A DNA stretch of 45,949 bases from Lachnospiraceae bacterium (GCA_017624835.1 JAGAMG010000013.1:1-45949), one strand, 5' to 3'. Shown: positions 28,555 to 37,363, counted from the stretch's first letter. Notes: generated from the letters alone by a model not told the origin. Numbers and translations are program-made.

Positions 28555-30120
28555 ATGAAAGCATTTATACGCAAGAATTTCTATTATTTTGCGCTGGCTC
28601 TTTTATTTATAATTGCATTCTTTTTACGAAGCTATCGGCTTACGGAGCTTCCTGATATTGTACATATCGATGAAGCCGGCTTAGGCATTAATGCCTGGTC
28701 TTTGGCAAATTACGGAATCGACCGGCATTTAAATGAAATGCCTTTTTATGTACAGAACTTTGACGACAGCGGACAAAGCCCCCTCTATACCTACAGCGTA
28801 GCCCTGCTGATTTCTCTTTTTGGCAAGGGAAAGCTTTCCCTGCTGTTGGCAAGGATTCCCGGTATGATTTCCAGTATGCTTGTGGTTATTTTCGGGACTA
28901 AAAACATGTCCATGGTTTTTCAAAACCGAAAAATCACCTTAATGAGTGCCTTTCTTCTTACCATATGCCCTTATTTTATTATGCATGGACGTTTTGCCAT
29001 TGACTGCAATCTGATGCTGGGATGCTCCATGGTTTCCCTGTATTTTTTGGTAAAATACATCCGCACCCAAAAGCTTTCCCATTTGATTTTATGCGGTATT
29101 TCCTTTGGCATTACCTTATACTCCTATGCCTTAAGCTATTTTGTAATTCCTTTATTTTTAGTACTGATTGCATTTTATCTGTTATACACGGGTAAAATCA
29201 CCTTCCGACACTGTGTTGTATGGGCAGTAGTGGTCTGTGTTACCGGTTTGCCTGTGATATTATTTGCATGTAGTCTTATTTTTCAATGGGAACCCATACA
29301 TTTTCTGGGCTTTGTGATTTCTCCCGTTGCCTCGGACAGGGTTCACGATGTAGCAAGTGAAAGTTCCCTAAAAAATATAGCCACCATGCTAAAAATTACC
29401 TTAACCTACGACGCCTATCCATTTAATGCCGTAGAAAAATTCTGTACCCTGTATGTAATTTCCATCCCCTTTGTAATCATCGGCTTTTGTGACGCCTGCA
29501 AAAACTTTTTTGTGTCCCTGAAAAAACGCTGTTTTCATTTTGCTTCCGTTTACTGGCTGTTTTTCCTGTGCGGCATTATTACCGTAGGTCTGACTACCTC
29601 CAATATTATTTACCGGGGAAATTATTACTATATTTCTTACTTATACTTTTTAGTATCGGGAATTTATGTCACATATCGTTTTGTGCGTTCCTATCGTTAT
29701 GCCTTTATCAGCATATTGGGAGCCTGCTATCTGCTTTGGGGACTTTCCTTTTGCCGATACTACTTCACATTGTACAGCCTGACAAGTGATTACAAGGGCT
29801 TGTATGTACCTACCTTTGAAGAAGCTGTTGCTGATGCGGTAGGTCAGTCTCAGATTCAAGATATTTATATTGACTGTCACGGCATGAGTGAATACCTGTA
29901 CTTTTTCTACCCTGAGTCCCCTTATGAATTGGTAGCCCAAAAGCATGAGGACGGCTATGGACGTTATCATTTCACCATTGATTCGGATACGGAAATCGAT
30001 ACTAAGGATGCCTATATTGTAAATAAGGAAAATGAATCCTTTGTGAAGAAAATGGTACTTTCCGGCACGGACTATGAAAGAATAGAATATGAGCATTATT
30101 ATCTGTTTTATTACAAGTAA
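28555..30120 (+). CDS. GT-C-like (family 39/ArnT-type) membrane glycosyltransferase, copy 1
   Basis: A 521-residue polytopic protein with about 11 TM segments in the first 410 residues and a soluble C-terminal domain of about 110 residues. After TM1, the first extracytoplasmic loop carries HIDEAGLGINAW, an acidic motif placed like the catalytic Asp-Glu of PMT/ArnT enzymes, followed by SGQSPLYTY. Such enzymes move sugars from a lipid-phosphate donor to proteins, lipids or polymers outside the cell; the substrate here is unknown. SD AAGGAGG, own promoter and own terminator make it a single-gene unit on the strand opposite to its neighbours. The 32971 gene is a same-length paralogue. Confidence 0.8.
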   Translation: MKAFIRKNFYYFALALLFIIAFFLRSYRLTELPDIVHIDEAGLGINAWSLANYGIDRHLNEMPFYVQNFDDSGQSPLYTYSVALLISLFGKGKLSLLLARIPGMISSMLVVIFGTKNMSMVFQNRKITLMSAFLLTICPYFIMHGRFAIDCNLMLGCSMVSLYFLVKYIRTQKLSHLILCGISFGITLYSYALSYFVIPLFLVLIAFYLLYTGKITFRHCVVWAVVVCVTGLPVILFACSLIFQWEPIHFLGFVISPVASDRVHDVASESSLKNIATMLKITLTYDAYPFNAVEKFCTLYVISIPFVIIGFCDACKNFFVSLKKRCFHFASVYWLFFLCGIITVGLTTSNIIYRGNYYYISYLYFLVSGIYVTYRFVRSYRYAFISILGACYLLWGLSFCRYYFTLYSLTSDYKGLYVPTFEEAVADAVGQSQIQDIYIDCHGMSEYLYFFYPESPYELVAQKHEDGYGRYHFTIDSDTEIDTKDAYIVNKENESFVKKMVLSGTDYERIEYEHYYLFYYK

Positions 30121-30163
30121 AAAAACGCCTGCATCGGTATATTACCGGGACAGGCGTTTTATT
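30121..30163 (+). terminator. Terminator of membrane glycosyltransferase copy 1
   Basis: AAAACGCCTG (30122-30131) pairs with CAGGCGTTTT (30151-30160), with an inner CGGTA/TACCG stem. It starts right after the stop codon. Confidence 0.9.
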
Positions 30164-30187
30164 TACATCGATTTTTATTTCATCTCC

Positions 30188-30227
30188 AAACTATTCAGAA
30201 CCCCATTCGCATGGCTCTGAATAGTTT
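30188..30227 (-). terminator. Hairpin at the end of yjfB
   Basis: AAACTATTCAGA (30188-30199) pairs perfectly with TCTGAATAGTTT (30216-30227), reaching into the yjfB stop codon. No long T run follows, so it may protect the 3' end rather than terminate. Confidence 0.45.
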
Positions 30228-30417
30228 AGATATACATATCAAAATTGGCACCTACAGCGGGATTTACACTGCGTTCCATGGCTGCTGCATCTATCATTTC
30301 TACGATTCCGGCACCCATAACCTCACTAGCATCCATAGCCTTACTCAAAAGAGCTGTTCCAACCTGATTGTTTGTTTCAATATGACTTAATGCCATTGAT
30401 AATCCTGCAATATCCAT
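30226..30417 (-). CDS. yjfB: YjfB-like putative motility protein
   Basis: A 63-residue protein beginning MDIAGLSMALSH and containing VGTALLSKAMDASE and DAAAMERSVNP, matching the YjfB family. In Bacillus subtilis yjfB is controlled by SigD and grouped with motility genes, but its biochemical role is unknown. SD AAAGGAGG is strong. A minus-strand TATAAT lies upstream at 30474-30469, with a poor -35 (TGGTTT). It is a single gene between two unrelated loci. Confidence 0.85.
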   Translation of the reverse strand: MDIAGLSMALSHIETNNQVGTALLSKAMDASEVMGAGIVEMIDAAAMERSVNPAVGANFDMYI

Positions 30418-30520
30418 TTCAAATGCCTCCTTTCAGACCTCCGTTGTATTAAAAGCTTTTCTAGCCTTATTATAGCAGTTTTTTCTCCATTAAACCAGCT
30501 TTTTTCCGTATTTTAGCAAA

Positions 30521-31360
30521 TTATTTCTTCAAACGGATGGATTTCTCCGTAATTTCTATTTTACCGGCTTTCAGCAAATTACCTACTGCACGTTTAAATT
30601 CGTTTTTACTCATACCGGTTTCGTACTTAATTACCTCCGGTGCTGCCTTATCATTAAAAGGCAGGGAACCCTCGTAGCTATCCAACAACTGTAAAATTGC
30701 CTCCGCATCCTTTTCAATCTGCAGGTAAGCTTTCTCCCTGATACTCAAGGTCAATTTACCGTCCTCATGGACCTGCACCACTCTGGCAGTCAAGTCATCA
30801 CCCACTTCCACTTTTCCGTATAACTCCTTCTTGGGAATCAATGCGGAGTAACAATTATCCACTGCCACAAAGGCACCGAAATTATCACTGATTTCATAGA
30901 CTCTGCCGGTAACCTTGTCCTCTTTTTGATAGGGGCTGTCCGTTCTTAAGTTTTCATAGACATTCATGGTAGCGCAAAGTCTCTTACTCTTGTCAATGTA
31001 AAGGGACACCAATACCTTGTCTCCCTGCTTTACCCGCTTAGTCTGCTGCTTAAAAGGCAGGAGCAAATCTTTTTCCAAGCCCCAATTTAAAAAGGCTCCG
31101 AATTTCCCCACCTGAGCAACTTCAAGCTCCGCCACTGCTCCCATTACCAGCTTAGGCTCATTGGTGGTGGCAATCAATCTATCCTGAGAATCACGATAAA
31201 CAAACACTTCCAGAGAATCTCCTACTTCACAGCCTGCAGGCACCTGCTTGATAGGAAGCAATATTCTGTCCTCCTGATGCTCCTTAGACTCTGCAAGATA
31301 AATACCAAAATCAACTTTTTTAACAACAATAAGCTTTTGCTTCTCTCCTAATCTAATCAT
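30521..31360 (-). CDS. cvfB: CvfB-type S1-domain RNA-binding protein
   Basis: A 279-residue protein made of S1/OB-like repeats (for example DFGIYLAES near 17-25, KFGAFLNWG near 86-94 and DNFGAFVAVDNCYSALIPK near 159-177) and a C-terminal winged-helix-like part (YETGMSKNEFKRAVGNLLKAGKI). This matches CvfB/YitL, an RNA-binding regulator of virulence factors in Staphylococcus. It overlaps the thioesterase stop by one base (TGATG), so the two are coupled, but no functional link is known to me. Confidence 0.88.
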   Translation of the reverse strand: MIRLGEKQKLIVVKKVDFGIYLAESKEHQEDRILLPIKQVPAGCEVGDSLEVFVYRDSQDRLIATTNEPKLVMGAVAELEVAQVGKFGAFLNWGLEKDLLLPFKQQTKRVKQGDKVLVSLYIDKSKRLCATMNVYENLRTDSPYQKEDKVTGRVYEISDNFGAFVAVDNCYSALIPKKELYGKVEVGDDLTARVVQVHEDGKLTLSIREKAYLQIEKDAEAILQLLDSYEGSLPFNDKAAPEVIKYETGMSKNEFKRAVGNLLKAGKIEITEKSIRLKK

Positions 31361-32082
31361 CAGCCTTCCATGGGCTCCTTTCCTAAAAACTCCACTGCAA
31401 CATAGGGCTTCCCTTCACAATCCAAAAGGGCTATTACATATCCACCTTCTGTTTTTACCACATAGGGCTCCAATACATCATCCAAAAACGCCTGTTTTTT
31501 GTATTCTGCACGCATCTGTGTAATCACAAATTTTTCCGGCAGATATTCCATGGCAATCCCTACATATTGACCATTATTCACATGCTGATTGGTATCCAAA
31601 TGATGTTTTTTTACTACAACAGCTTCCGCCTTACATCCGCCCTCCGGTATATTGACCTTGCGCGGAGCATAATCCATAGGGAGCTTTTCCTCCAAAACAT
31701 AACCTGCCAGCATCTTTTCCGTAGGCAAAGACGGCTTCCCCGTATCGGTATTCAACAAACTCCATATCGTGTTTGCTTTTGCAAGGTATTCTCCCTTTTC
31801 TCCCAACATACAAAAATTACGGACTCCGATAAAACTTTTAAACTCCGTGGGGAAGGTGCCAATGGTTACCTTTTCTCCCAATCTCGGGTATCGTTCCACC
31901 ACAATCTGCCAGGAAGAAAGCACCCATGCCAAATGTAACTCCTTGGTATACTCCACTCCCAATCCAATATCCTCGGACTGAAAGGTAGTAACATCCTGAA
32001 AATAATTTAACAGGGATACTAATGTCAATTTTCCCTGGCTGTCTGTTTCACTGTAACGAATCCTGCTGTCAAAAGAATACAT
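31360..32082 (-). CDS. Acyl-ACP thioesterase (FatA/FatB family)
   Basis: A 240-residue double hot-dog protein that releases free fatty acids from acyl carrier protein. The family features are an N-terminal RIRYSETDSQGKLTLVSLLNYFQ, ERYPRLGEKVTIGTFP, and the active-site stretch HHLDTNQHVNNGQYV in the second half, with the conserved Asn/His. The length is normal for bacterial members. The only visible partner is cvfB. No fatty-acid synthesis gene is nearby. Confidence 0.88.
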   Translation of the reverse strand: MYSFDSRIRYSETDSQGKLTLVSLLNYFQDVTTFQSEDIGLGVEYTKELHLAWVLSSWQIVVERYPRLGEKVTIGTFPTEFKSFIGVRNFCMLGEKGEYLAKANTIWSLLNTDTGKPSLPTEKMLAGYVLEEKLPMDYAPRKVNIPEGGCKAEAVVVKKHHLDTNQHVNNGQYVGIAMEYLPEKFVITQMRAEYKKQAFLDDVLEPYVVKTEGGYVIALLDCEGKPYVAVEFLGKEPMEG

Positions 32083-32138
32083 TTCAAATCCTCACTAACG
32101 AATTAACTGTACCATAATTGCGGCAACTTATAATAAGC

Positions 32139-32813
32139 TTAGGAACGTGTTTTAAATACACGATTAATAATCTCCAAGCCTACAATATAAGCCAATAGCG
32201 CCCCTGCCCAGAAGCCACCTATAATTACCACTTTATCATGATGGTCATAATAAACATATCGTGAAATCGTCTGCGCCTCAGAGCTTCCATAGGCATTATC
32301 CCCTACTAAAAACCGGACATTTTCCGGTGCCTGATCCTCCGGATATTCCGTATACATAGGTTTCCAATCATAAGCCTCATCGATGGGCGTAGTCAAACTC
32401 CAATAATAAACCTCTCCGGTCTTTAATCTCTGATTTACCTTTACCTCATAATACAGATTACTTTCCATGTCCTTCAACGGAATCTCACAGGAAAACAATT
32501 CTTTTCCCGTTTCTTTGCACAATACAAAGGTTACCTTTTCCTCGGTTTCATATTCCTCATTAAATTCTACCGCTAATTGAATACTCTCCAAATAAGGAAG
32601 TATTGGGGTAAAGTACTGCGTCATAACCGTATTGGAAATAGCCTCTGATGTAACATAGCGATGACTGGCTGTGTCACTGAGATACAAGGTATGAAAACCA
32701 TATCCGGGATATGCCGACCACATGAACACCAATAGAATTATGGTAAGAATCCCCTTGGCAATCCATTTTGCATTTATTTTAGTTGGTATTGTAATTTTTT
32801 TTTCATTTTCCAT
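32139..32813 (-). CDS. Membrane-anchored protein with extracytoplasmic domain, unknown
   Basis: A 224-residue protein with a TM segment near each end (about 18-36 and 196-215) and roughly 155 residues between them that would lie outside the cell. The middle looks beta-rich (YYEVKVNQRLKTGEVYYWSL). I recognise no family. SD GGAGAGAAG is good. It is divergent from the membrane protein gene at 32971, so the two could be functionally linked. Confidence 0.65.
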   Translation of the reverse strand: MENEKKITIPTKINAKWIAKGILTIILLVFMWSAYPGYGFHTLYLSDTASHRYVTSEAISNTVMTQYFTPILPYLESIQLAVEFNEEYETEEKVTFVLCKETGKELFSCEIPLKDMESNLYYEVKVNQRLKTGEVYYWSLTTPIDEAYDWKPMYTEYPEDQAPENVRFLVGDNAYGSSEAQTISRYVYYDHHDKVVIIGGFWAGALLAYIVGLEIINRVFKTRS

Positions 32814-32847
32814 ATTCTTCTCTCCATACTCCGCTCGACAAATAGTA

Positions 32848-32876
32848 ATGACAAAGTTTTCGAAGCATGTTAAAAT
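32848..32876 (+). promoter_or_regulatory. Promoter of the second plus-strand membrane protein
   Basis: ATGACA (32848-32853), 17 bp, TAAAAT (32871-32876), matching the promoter of the paralogue at 28482-28510 in hexamers, spacing and part of the spacer (TTTTTCG against GTTTTCG, and CATG). Confidence 0.7.
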
Positions 32877-32970
32877 ATTAATCGTTAATTATCGTTCATT
32901 ATAGCAGGTTTCTTCCATACCTGTAAAGACTTTCCAAGGTGGAAATCAGTTTCATTGAAGAGGAAATTTT

Positions 32971-34536
32971 ATGAAATCATTTGTACATAAAAATAGATAT
33001 TATATTACGCTGGGTGTGCTTTTTCTGATTGCTCTTTTCTTACGAGGCTATCGCCTTGCCACCCTTCCGGACATGATACATATTGATGAAGCCGGTCTTG
33101 GTTGCAATGCCTGGTGTATTGCAAATTTCGGTGTGGATCGTTATCTCAACGAAATGCCTTTTTATGCAGAAAACTATAATTACAGCGGACAGAGTCCTCT
33201 CTATACCTATAGCACGGCACTCCTGATTACCACCATAGGAAAAGGACATCTTTCTCTTTTACTGGCACGCATTCCCGGTTTTCTTGCAAGCATGCTTGTA
33301 GTTATCTTTGGAACCAAGAGCATGGATCTGGCCTTTCAAAACCGCAAGATTACCTTGTTGAGTGCTGCTTTATTGACCATTTGCCCCTATTTCATTATGC
33401 ACGGTCGCTTTGCCCTTGACTGCAATCTGATGCTGGGCTGTTCCACTGTAGCACTCTATCTGTTACTGAAATACATTCGCAGCCAAAAGCTGCTTGATTT
33501 GGTATTATGCGGTATTGCCTTTGGTATTATTCTGTATTCCTATGCCTTAAGCTATTTTCTACTTCCAATGTTTTTGATTTTGATTACACTTTATCTGTTG
33601 TACACCGGAAAAATCACCTTTCGCCGTAGTATTGTCTGGGCTTGCAGTGTCTGCATTACCGGTCTGCCGGTAATTCTCTTTGCATGCAGTCTGTTGTTTA
33701 AGCTGGAGCCCATTCACTTTTTGGGCTTTGTGATTTCTCCCATTGCCTCTGACCGTATGAGTGACGTAGCAAATTATAACTTTTTTGAAAATATAAAAAA
33801 CATTATCCAAATCACCTTGACCCACGATTCCTATCTCTTTGATGCCACGGATAAATTTTACACCATGTATGTAATTTCCATTCCCTTTATTCTGATAGGC
33901 TTCTTTTATAGTGCTGGAAAGCTTTTCCTGTCCATAAAAAATCGTAGCTTTCATGTCAGCGCAATTTATTGGATTTTTTATATTTGCGGTCTGATAACCA
34001 ATGGACTTACTTCTGTTTACTATGTTTACCACGGAAACTTTTGCTTTATTTCCTATTTGTACTTTTTGGTATCCGGCATCTATGCCACTTACCGTTTTGT
34101 ACGCCCCTATCGCTATGCTTTCCTTGGCATATTAAGTGCCTGCTATTTACTTTGGGGACTGTCCTTCTGCCGTTATTACTTCGGCATTTATACTTTGACG
34201 GATGCTTATACAAGCCTTTACATTCCCCCCTATGGGGAAGTAGTTGCTGATGCACATAATCTGGAATCCGCTCAGGATATTTATATTGACAGCCACGGCA
34301 AAATGGAATATTTTTACTTCTTTTACCCGGAATCCCCCTATGAGGTATCCTTTGACAGGAGTACAAAGGAGCAAGGACGTTACCATTTTGAGATTGACTC
34401 CGATACCCCCATAGAGACAGGAAATGCTTACATCATCAGTAGAAAAAATGAATCCTTTATCAATCGGCTGATGGTCTCCGGAATGGATTATGAGAGAGTG
34501 GATTATGAATGCTATTATCTGTTTTATTTAAAATGA
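32971..34536 (+). CDS. GT-C-like (family 39/ArnT-type) membrane glycosyltransferase, copy 2
   Basis: A 521-residue paralogue of the protein at 28555, collinear over the whole length. Shared landmarks include HIDEAGLGxNAW, the SGQSPLYTYS loop, ICPYFIMHGRFA, ILYSYALSYF against TLYSYALSYF, PIHFLGFVISP and FFYPESPYE. The C-terminal soluble domain is the most divergent part. It has its own promoter and terminator. Two different but close copies suggest different acceptors or conditions rather than dosage. It is, with copy 1, the only plus-strand protein gene I accept in the window. Confidence 0.8.
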   Translation: MKSFVHKNRYYITLGVLFLIALFLRGYRLATLPDMIHIDEAGLGCNAWCIANFGVDRYLNEMPFYAENYNYSGQSPLYTYSTALLITTIGKGHLSLLLARIPGFLASMLVVIFGTKSMDLAFQNRKITLLSAALLTICPYFIMHGRFALDCNLMLGCSTVALYLLLKYIRSQKLLDLVLCGIAFGIILYSYALSYFLLPMFLILITLYLLYTGKITFRRSIVWACSVCITGLPVILFACSLLFKLEPIHFLGFVISPIASDRMSDVANYNFFENIKNIIQITLTHDSYLFDATDKFYTMYVISIPFILIGFFYSAGKLFLSIKNRSFHVSAIYWIFYICGLITNGLTSVYYVYHGNFCFISYLYFLVSGIYATYRFVRPYRYAFLGILSACYLLWGLSFCRYYFGIYTLTDAYTSLYIPPYGEVVADAHNLESAQDIYIDSHGKMEYFYFFYPESPYEVSFDRSTKEQGRYHFEIDSDTPIETGNAYIISRKNESFINRLMVSGMDYERVDYECYYLFYLK

Positions 34537-34566
34537 TATATTTAAAAATAAAGAAATCTTTTACTT

Positions 34567-34618
34567 AAAAAATAGGACTGCGCCGGCATATCAGCATTGC
34601 CGGCGCAGTCCTATTTTT
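34567..34618. terminator. Strong bidirectional terminator between copy 2 and cotJC
   Basis: A perfect stem of about 21 bp (34568-34588 with 34598-34618), very GC-rich at the tip, flanked by A and T runs. It serves the converging genes on both sides. Confidence 0.92.
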
Positions 34619-34648
34619 ACCATGAACAAACCTATCTTGGAAGCTTTT

Positions 34649-35263
34649 TTAAAGTATTTTTCCCTTCATCCTATCAAATTCCGAATTAAAATGATAGAAG
34701 TTCTTGCTGTCCAGTGTATCCTTTGTCATTTCCAAGGCCTCTCCAAAGCGTTGAAAATGAACAATTTCTCTTGCACGCAGGAATTTTAACGGTGCTACCA
34801 CGTCCGGGTCATCAATTACCCGAAGTAAATTTTCATACACTGTCCTTGCTTTCTGCTCTGCAGCAAGGTTTTCAAAAAGGTCTGTAATAGCATCTCCTTT
34901 GGATTGAAATTCCAAGGAAGTAAAGGGAATGCCTGCTGCCGCCTGAGGCCATATTCCCTTGGTATGGTCAATATAGTAGGCATCAAAACCAGCCTTTTTC
35001 ACATCTGCCTCGGATAAATCTCTTGTCAGCTGATACACCATTGCACAAATAATTTCCATATGATTTAATTCTTCTGTACCTATATCCGTTAAAAGACCAC
35101 CTACTTTTTTGACAGGCATGGTATAACGTTGGGACAGATAACGCATACTAGCTGATAATTCCCCATCCGGTCCGCCATACTGACTCATAATCAGTCTGGC
35201 AATATCGGGATTGGTATTTTTGATTTTTACAGGAAATTGAAGTCGTTTTTCATAAACAAACAT
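34649..35263 (-). CDS. cotJC: Spore coat protein CotJC (manganese catalase family)
   Basis: A 204-residue ferritin-like four-helix protein of the manganese catalase family. Putative metal ligands are Glu35 (GGPDGELSASM), Glu64/65 and His68 (GTEELNHME), and a Glu/His pair in AREIVHFQRF. CotJC is a mother-cell product deposited on the spore, where it may remove peroxide. The start at 35263 overlaps the cotJAB stop (TAATG), with AAGGAG upstream. An in-frame codon at 35284 is rejected. Finding cotJ genes argues that the organism sporulates. Confidence 0.92.
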   Translation of the reverse strand: MFVYEKRLQFPVKIKNTNPDIARLIMSQYGGPDGELSASMRYLSQRYTMPVKKVGGLLTDIGTEELNHMEIICAMVYQLTRDLSEADVKKAGFDAYYIDHTKGIWPQAAAGIPFTSLEFQSKGDAITDLFENLAAEQKARTVYENLLRVIDDPDVVAPLKFLRAREIVHFQRFGEALEMTKDTLDSKNFYHFNSEFDRMKGKIL

Positions 35264-35724
35264 TATATACACGCTCCTTCCCAAGGCATGGGGCCTTCCG
35301 TCCAGCCATATTTCATCCGGTCATAGTTCCCGGTTATCATAGAGGTCTGTGTCAACGGGTAAAATTCACTGGAAAATGCAGTCAAAAGAGACAGACGTTC
35401 CTCCAAAAGCTGATAAAACAGTTCCCTTCCTTTCGGGCAATCCGGATGCGTATCCAAATACAAGGTCAAATCGTTAATAGCAAAGCTGACTGCGGTAAGA
35501 CGGCTCATCATTTCTTCCCGGTTTTTTTGTACATCACCGGACATACTATGAGTCTTGCAGTGGCATTTATTGGCAGGCGCCTTGTAAAAGGTTAAATTTA
35601 AACAGGGGAAAATCGTTCCCTCTTCCAATGCAGTAATCAAATCATAAGGTTCGCACCATTCCTGCTTTGGAACAGTGGCCATTGCCAAATGTTCAGAACA
35701 AGGGCATAGACTAGATGAATCCAT
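35263..35724 (-). CDS. Fused CotJA-CotJB spore coat protein
   Basis: A 153-residue protein that joins two proteins usually encoded apart. Residues about 12-50 match CotJA (HLAMATVPKQEW..ALEEGTIFPCLNLTFY). Residues about 68-150 match CotJB (FAINDLTLYLDTHPDCPKG..and a C-terminal GWTEGPMPWEG). The linker (about 51-67) is cysteine and histidine rich (KCHCKTH). Eight cysteines in total are more than I would expect and could cross-link in the coat. It is coupled to cotJC. SD AAGGAGG is followed by a run of six T before the ATG, and the SD lies inside a long hairpin. Confidence 0.82.
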   Translation of the reverse strand: MDSSSLCPCSEHLAMATVPKQEWCEPYDLITALEEGTIFPCLNLTFYKAPANKCHCKTHSMSGDVQKNREEMMSRLTAVSFAINDLTLYLDTHPDCPKGRELFYQLLEERLSLLTAFSSEFYPLTQTSMITGNYDRMKYGWTEGPMPWEGACI

Positions 35725-35726
35725 AA

Positions 35727-35792
35727 AAAACCTCCTTGTTTAAAGCAATATTTACAGTTACATAAATATTTTTCTCTAAACAAGGAGATTTT
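35727..35792 (-). promoter_or_regulatory. Long hairpin covering the cotJAB ribosome binding site; also terminator-like
   Basis: CTCCTTGTTTA (35732-35742) pairs perfectly with TAAACAAGGAG (35777-35787), extended by AAAA/TTTT beyond one mismatch and by an inner 8-bp AATATTTA/TAAATATT stem. On the minus strand the 3' arm contains the cotJAB SD and is followed by six T directly before its ATG. It can act as the terminator of the esterase operon or as an RBS-masking element for cotJ. Confidence 0.65.
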
Positions 35793-35834
35793 AATAGGGG
35801 AGATGTTGGAAAAATCGTCATTTACAGACAATTT

Positions 35835-36596
35835 TTATATCCCCAAATATTCAAGAAAGTTTCTGATTTCTTTATCCCAGAATTTCCACTCATGGCCAAC
35901 ATTTTCCATCTGATGGTAGGTATAATCATACTCCGGACAGGCAAGTACCTCCATATACTCTTTTACCAGAATATTCAAATCAAGCCACGGGTCCAGGCTT
36001 CCACAGGCATGGTAAATACGGGGTTTCGCTCCCTCCTCCTTTGCCACCTTTCCCGCAAGATATTTTATACTATATTCCGTATCACTGATATCTTCCTGTC
36101 CAAACATTCGGATCCTTGGATTCATGGTACCTTCTTTAAAAGGCTTGGGCGCAGCATCTGCTTTATCTCCCGCTGAAAATGCTCCTATGGCAGCAAACCT
36201 TTCCCGATTTTTCAAGCCTACAACAAAACAGCCGTAGCCTCCGTTGGACAAACCACTGATGTAATTATCCTCCCTTTTGGCAGACAGGCAGGGAAACATA
36301 TTATGAATAATATCCGGCAACTCACTACCTACATAAGTTCCGTAATTTTTACCATAGGGCATATCCACAAAACAGGAATCATTCACATTCACTATTACGA
36401 TGGCAATCCCTTTTTCATCAGGAAGTTCCGCTATTGTGGAATAATATAGCCATTCATTTTCATCCCCTGAGCCACCGTGACATAACCACAACACTTTGAG
36501 TTTGGAATCTTCATTCAGGTTGTCCGGGAGCAACACTCTACAGTCCATCATCATGCTGAGTGCATTGGAAAAATGATTTATTTTCATTGAGGTCAT
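35835..36596 (-). CDS. Alpha/beta-hydrolase esterase (tributyrin-esterase-like), second of pair
   Basis: A 253-residue cytoplasmic esterase of the putative-esterase (EstA/esterase D-like) family. The oxyanion region is LWLCHGGSGDENEW, the nucleophile elbow GLSNGG (Ser117), probable acid Asp202 (GSLDPWLD) and base His235 (GHEWKFW). Asn replaces the more usual Met or Leu after the serine. The start overlaps the upstream esterase stop by 4 bases, with AAGGAGG at good spacing. It is the last gene of the ATPase-esterase-esterase operon; the substrate is unknown. Confidence 0.82.
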   Translation of the reverse strand: MTSMKINHFSNALSMMMDCRVLLPDNLNEDSKLKVLWLCHGGSGDENEWLYYSTIAELPDEKGIAIVIVNVNDSCFVDMPYGKNYGTYVGSELPDIIHNMFPCLSAKREDNYISGLSNGGYGCFVVGLKNRERFAAIGAFSAGDKADAAPKPFKEGTMNPRIRMFGQEDISDTEYSIKYLAGKVAKEEGAKPRIYHACGSLDPWLDLNILVKEYMEVLACPEYDYTYHQMENVGHEWKFWDKEIRNFLEYLGI

Positions 36597-37363
36597 ACCT
36601 GCACCTCCTTCCGGTTGTCAGCCATAAACCAGGGTATCATTTCTTTCAGTCTCTCATTCCAATATGTAAAATCATGACCGCCGTCCCCTTCTGTATATGT
36701 CACATCATATTCGGCATTCACTTCACGATAAAAACGCTCATTCATGCCATACAGAAAATCCTGCTTTCCACAACATAGGAAAATACGGGGTTTTTCTTCC
36801 TCCGATATTTCATGGCAACGTTTAAACACATTGTAGGAACTCTCTGTAAACGCTTCCCAATCTTCACCAAATACCAAATCAAATCGAAAGGGTGACATAC
36901 GCATTTCTTCACAGGCAATATCAAGGGCTCCACTCATAATACCTACATTTCCGAACTGCTCCGTATGATTCAAGCCACATACCACAGCTCCATATCCGCC
37001 CATAGACTCTCCTGCAATCAACCAATCCCGTCTATCCCGGGACACACGAAAATGTGTCTTGATAAATTCCGGGATTTCCTTTGTAATGTAATCCATATAG
37101 GCATAGCCATTGAACGTATTCACATAAAAGCTGTTTTTCCCGGAAGGCATGAACACTACAATGGGAAGTTCTTTTACAAAATCATAAATCTGACTCTTTA
37201 ACAGCCATTCCGCCCTGTCATTATTGGCACCATGCAAAAGAATCATTACCTTGTAATCTTCGCATTGGGTCAATGTCTTATAGCCCGGCTGGGGCACCAG
37301 TATTTCCGCCTCCACCGGCATGTTTAATGTTTTTGATTTGAATGATGTACTAATCCAGGCCAT
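36593..37363 (-). CDS. Alpha/beta-hydrolase esterase (tributyrin-esterase-like), first of pair
   Basis: A 256-residue paralogue of the next gene: MILLHGANNDRAEW (oxyanion), GESMGGYGA with Ser120, Asp202 (CCGKQDFLYG) and His230 (GDGGHDFTYW). Similar enzymes in Firmicutes hydrolyse short-chain acyl esters or deacetylate sugars. Its SD AGGAGG and its first bases lie inside the end of the ATPase gene (14-bp overlap), so translation is coupled. Confidence 0.82.
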   Translation of the reverse strand: MAWISTSFKSKTLNMPVEAEILVPQPGYKTLTQCEDYKVMILLHGANNDRAEWLLKSQIYDFVKELPIVVFMPSGKNSFYVNTFNGYAYMDYITKEIPEFIKTHFRVSRDRRDWLIAGESMGGYGAVVCGLNHTEQFGNVGIMSGALDIACEEMRMSPFRFDLVFGEDWEAFTESSYNVFKRCHEISEEEKPRIFLCCGKQDFLYGMNERFYREVNAEYDVTYTEGDGGHDFTYWNERLKEMIPWFMADNRKEVQV

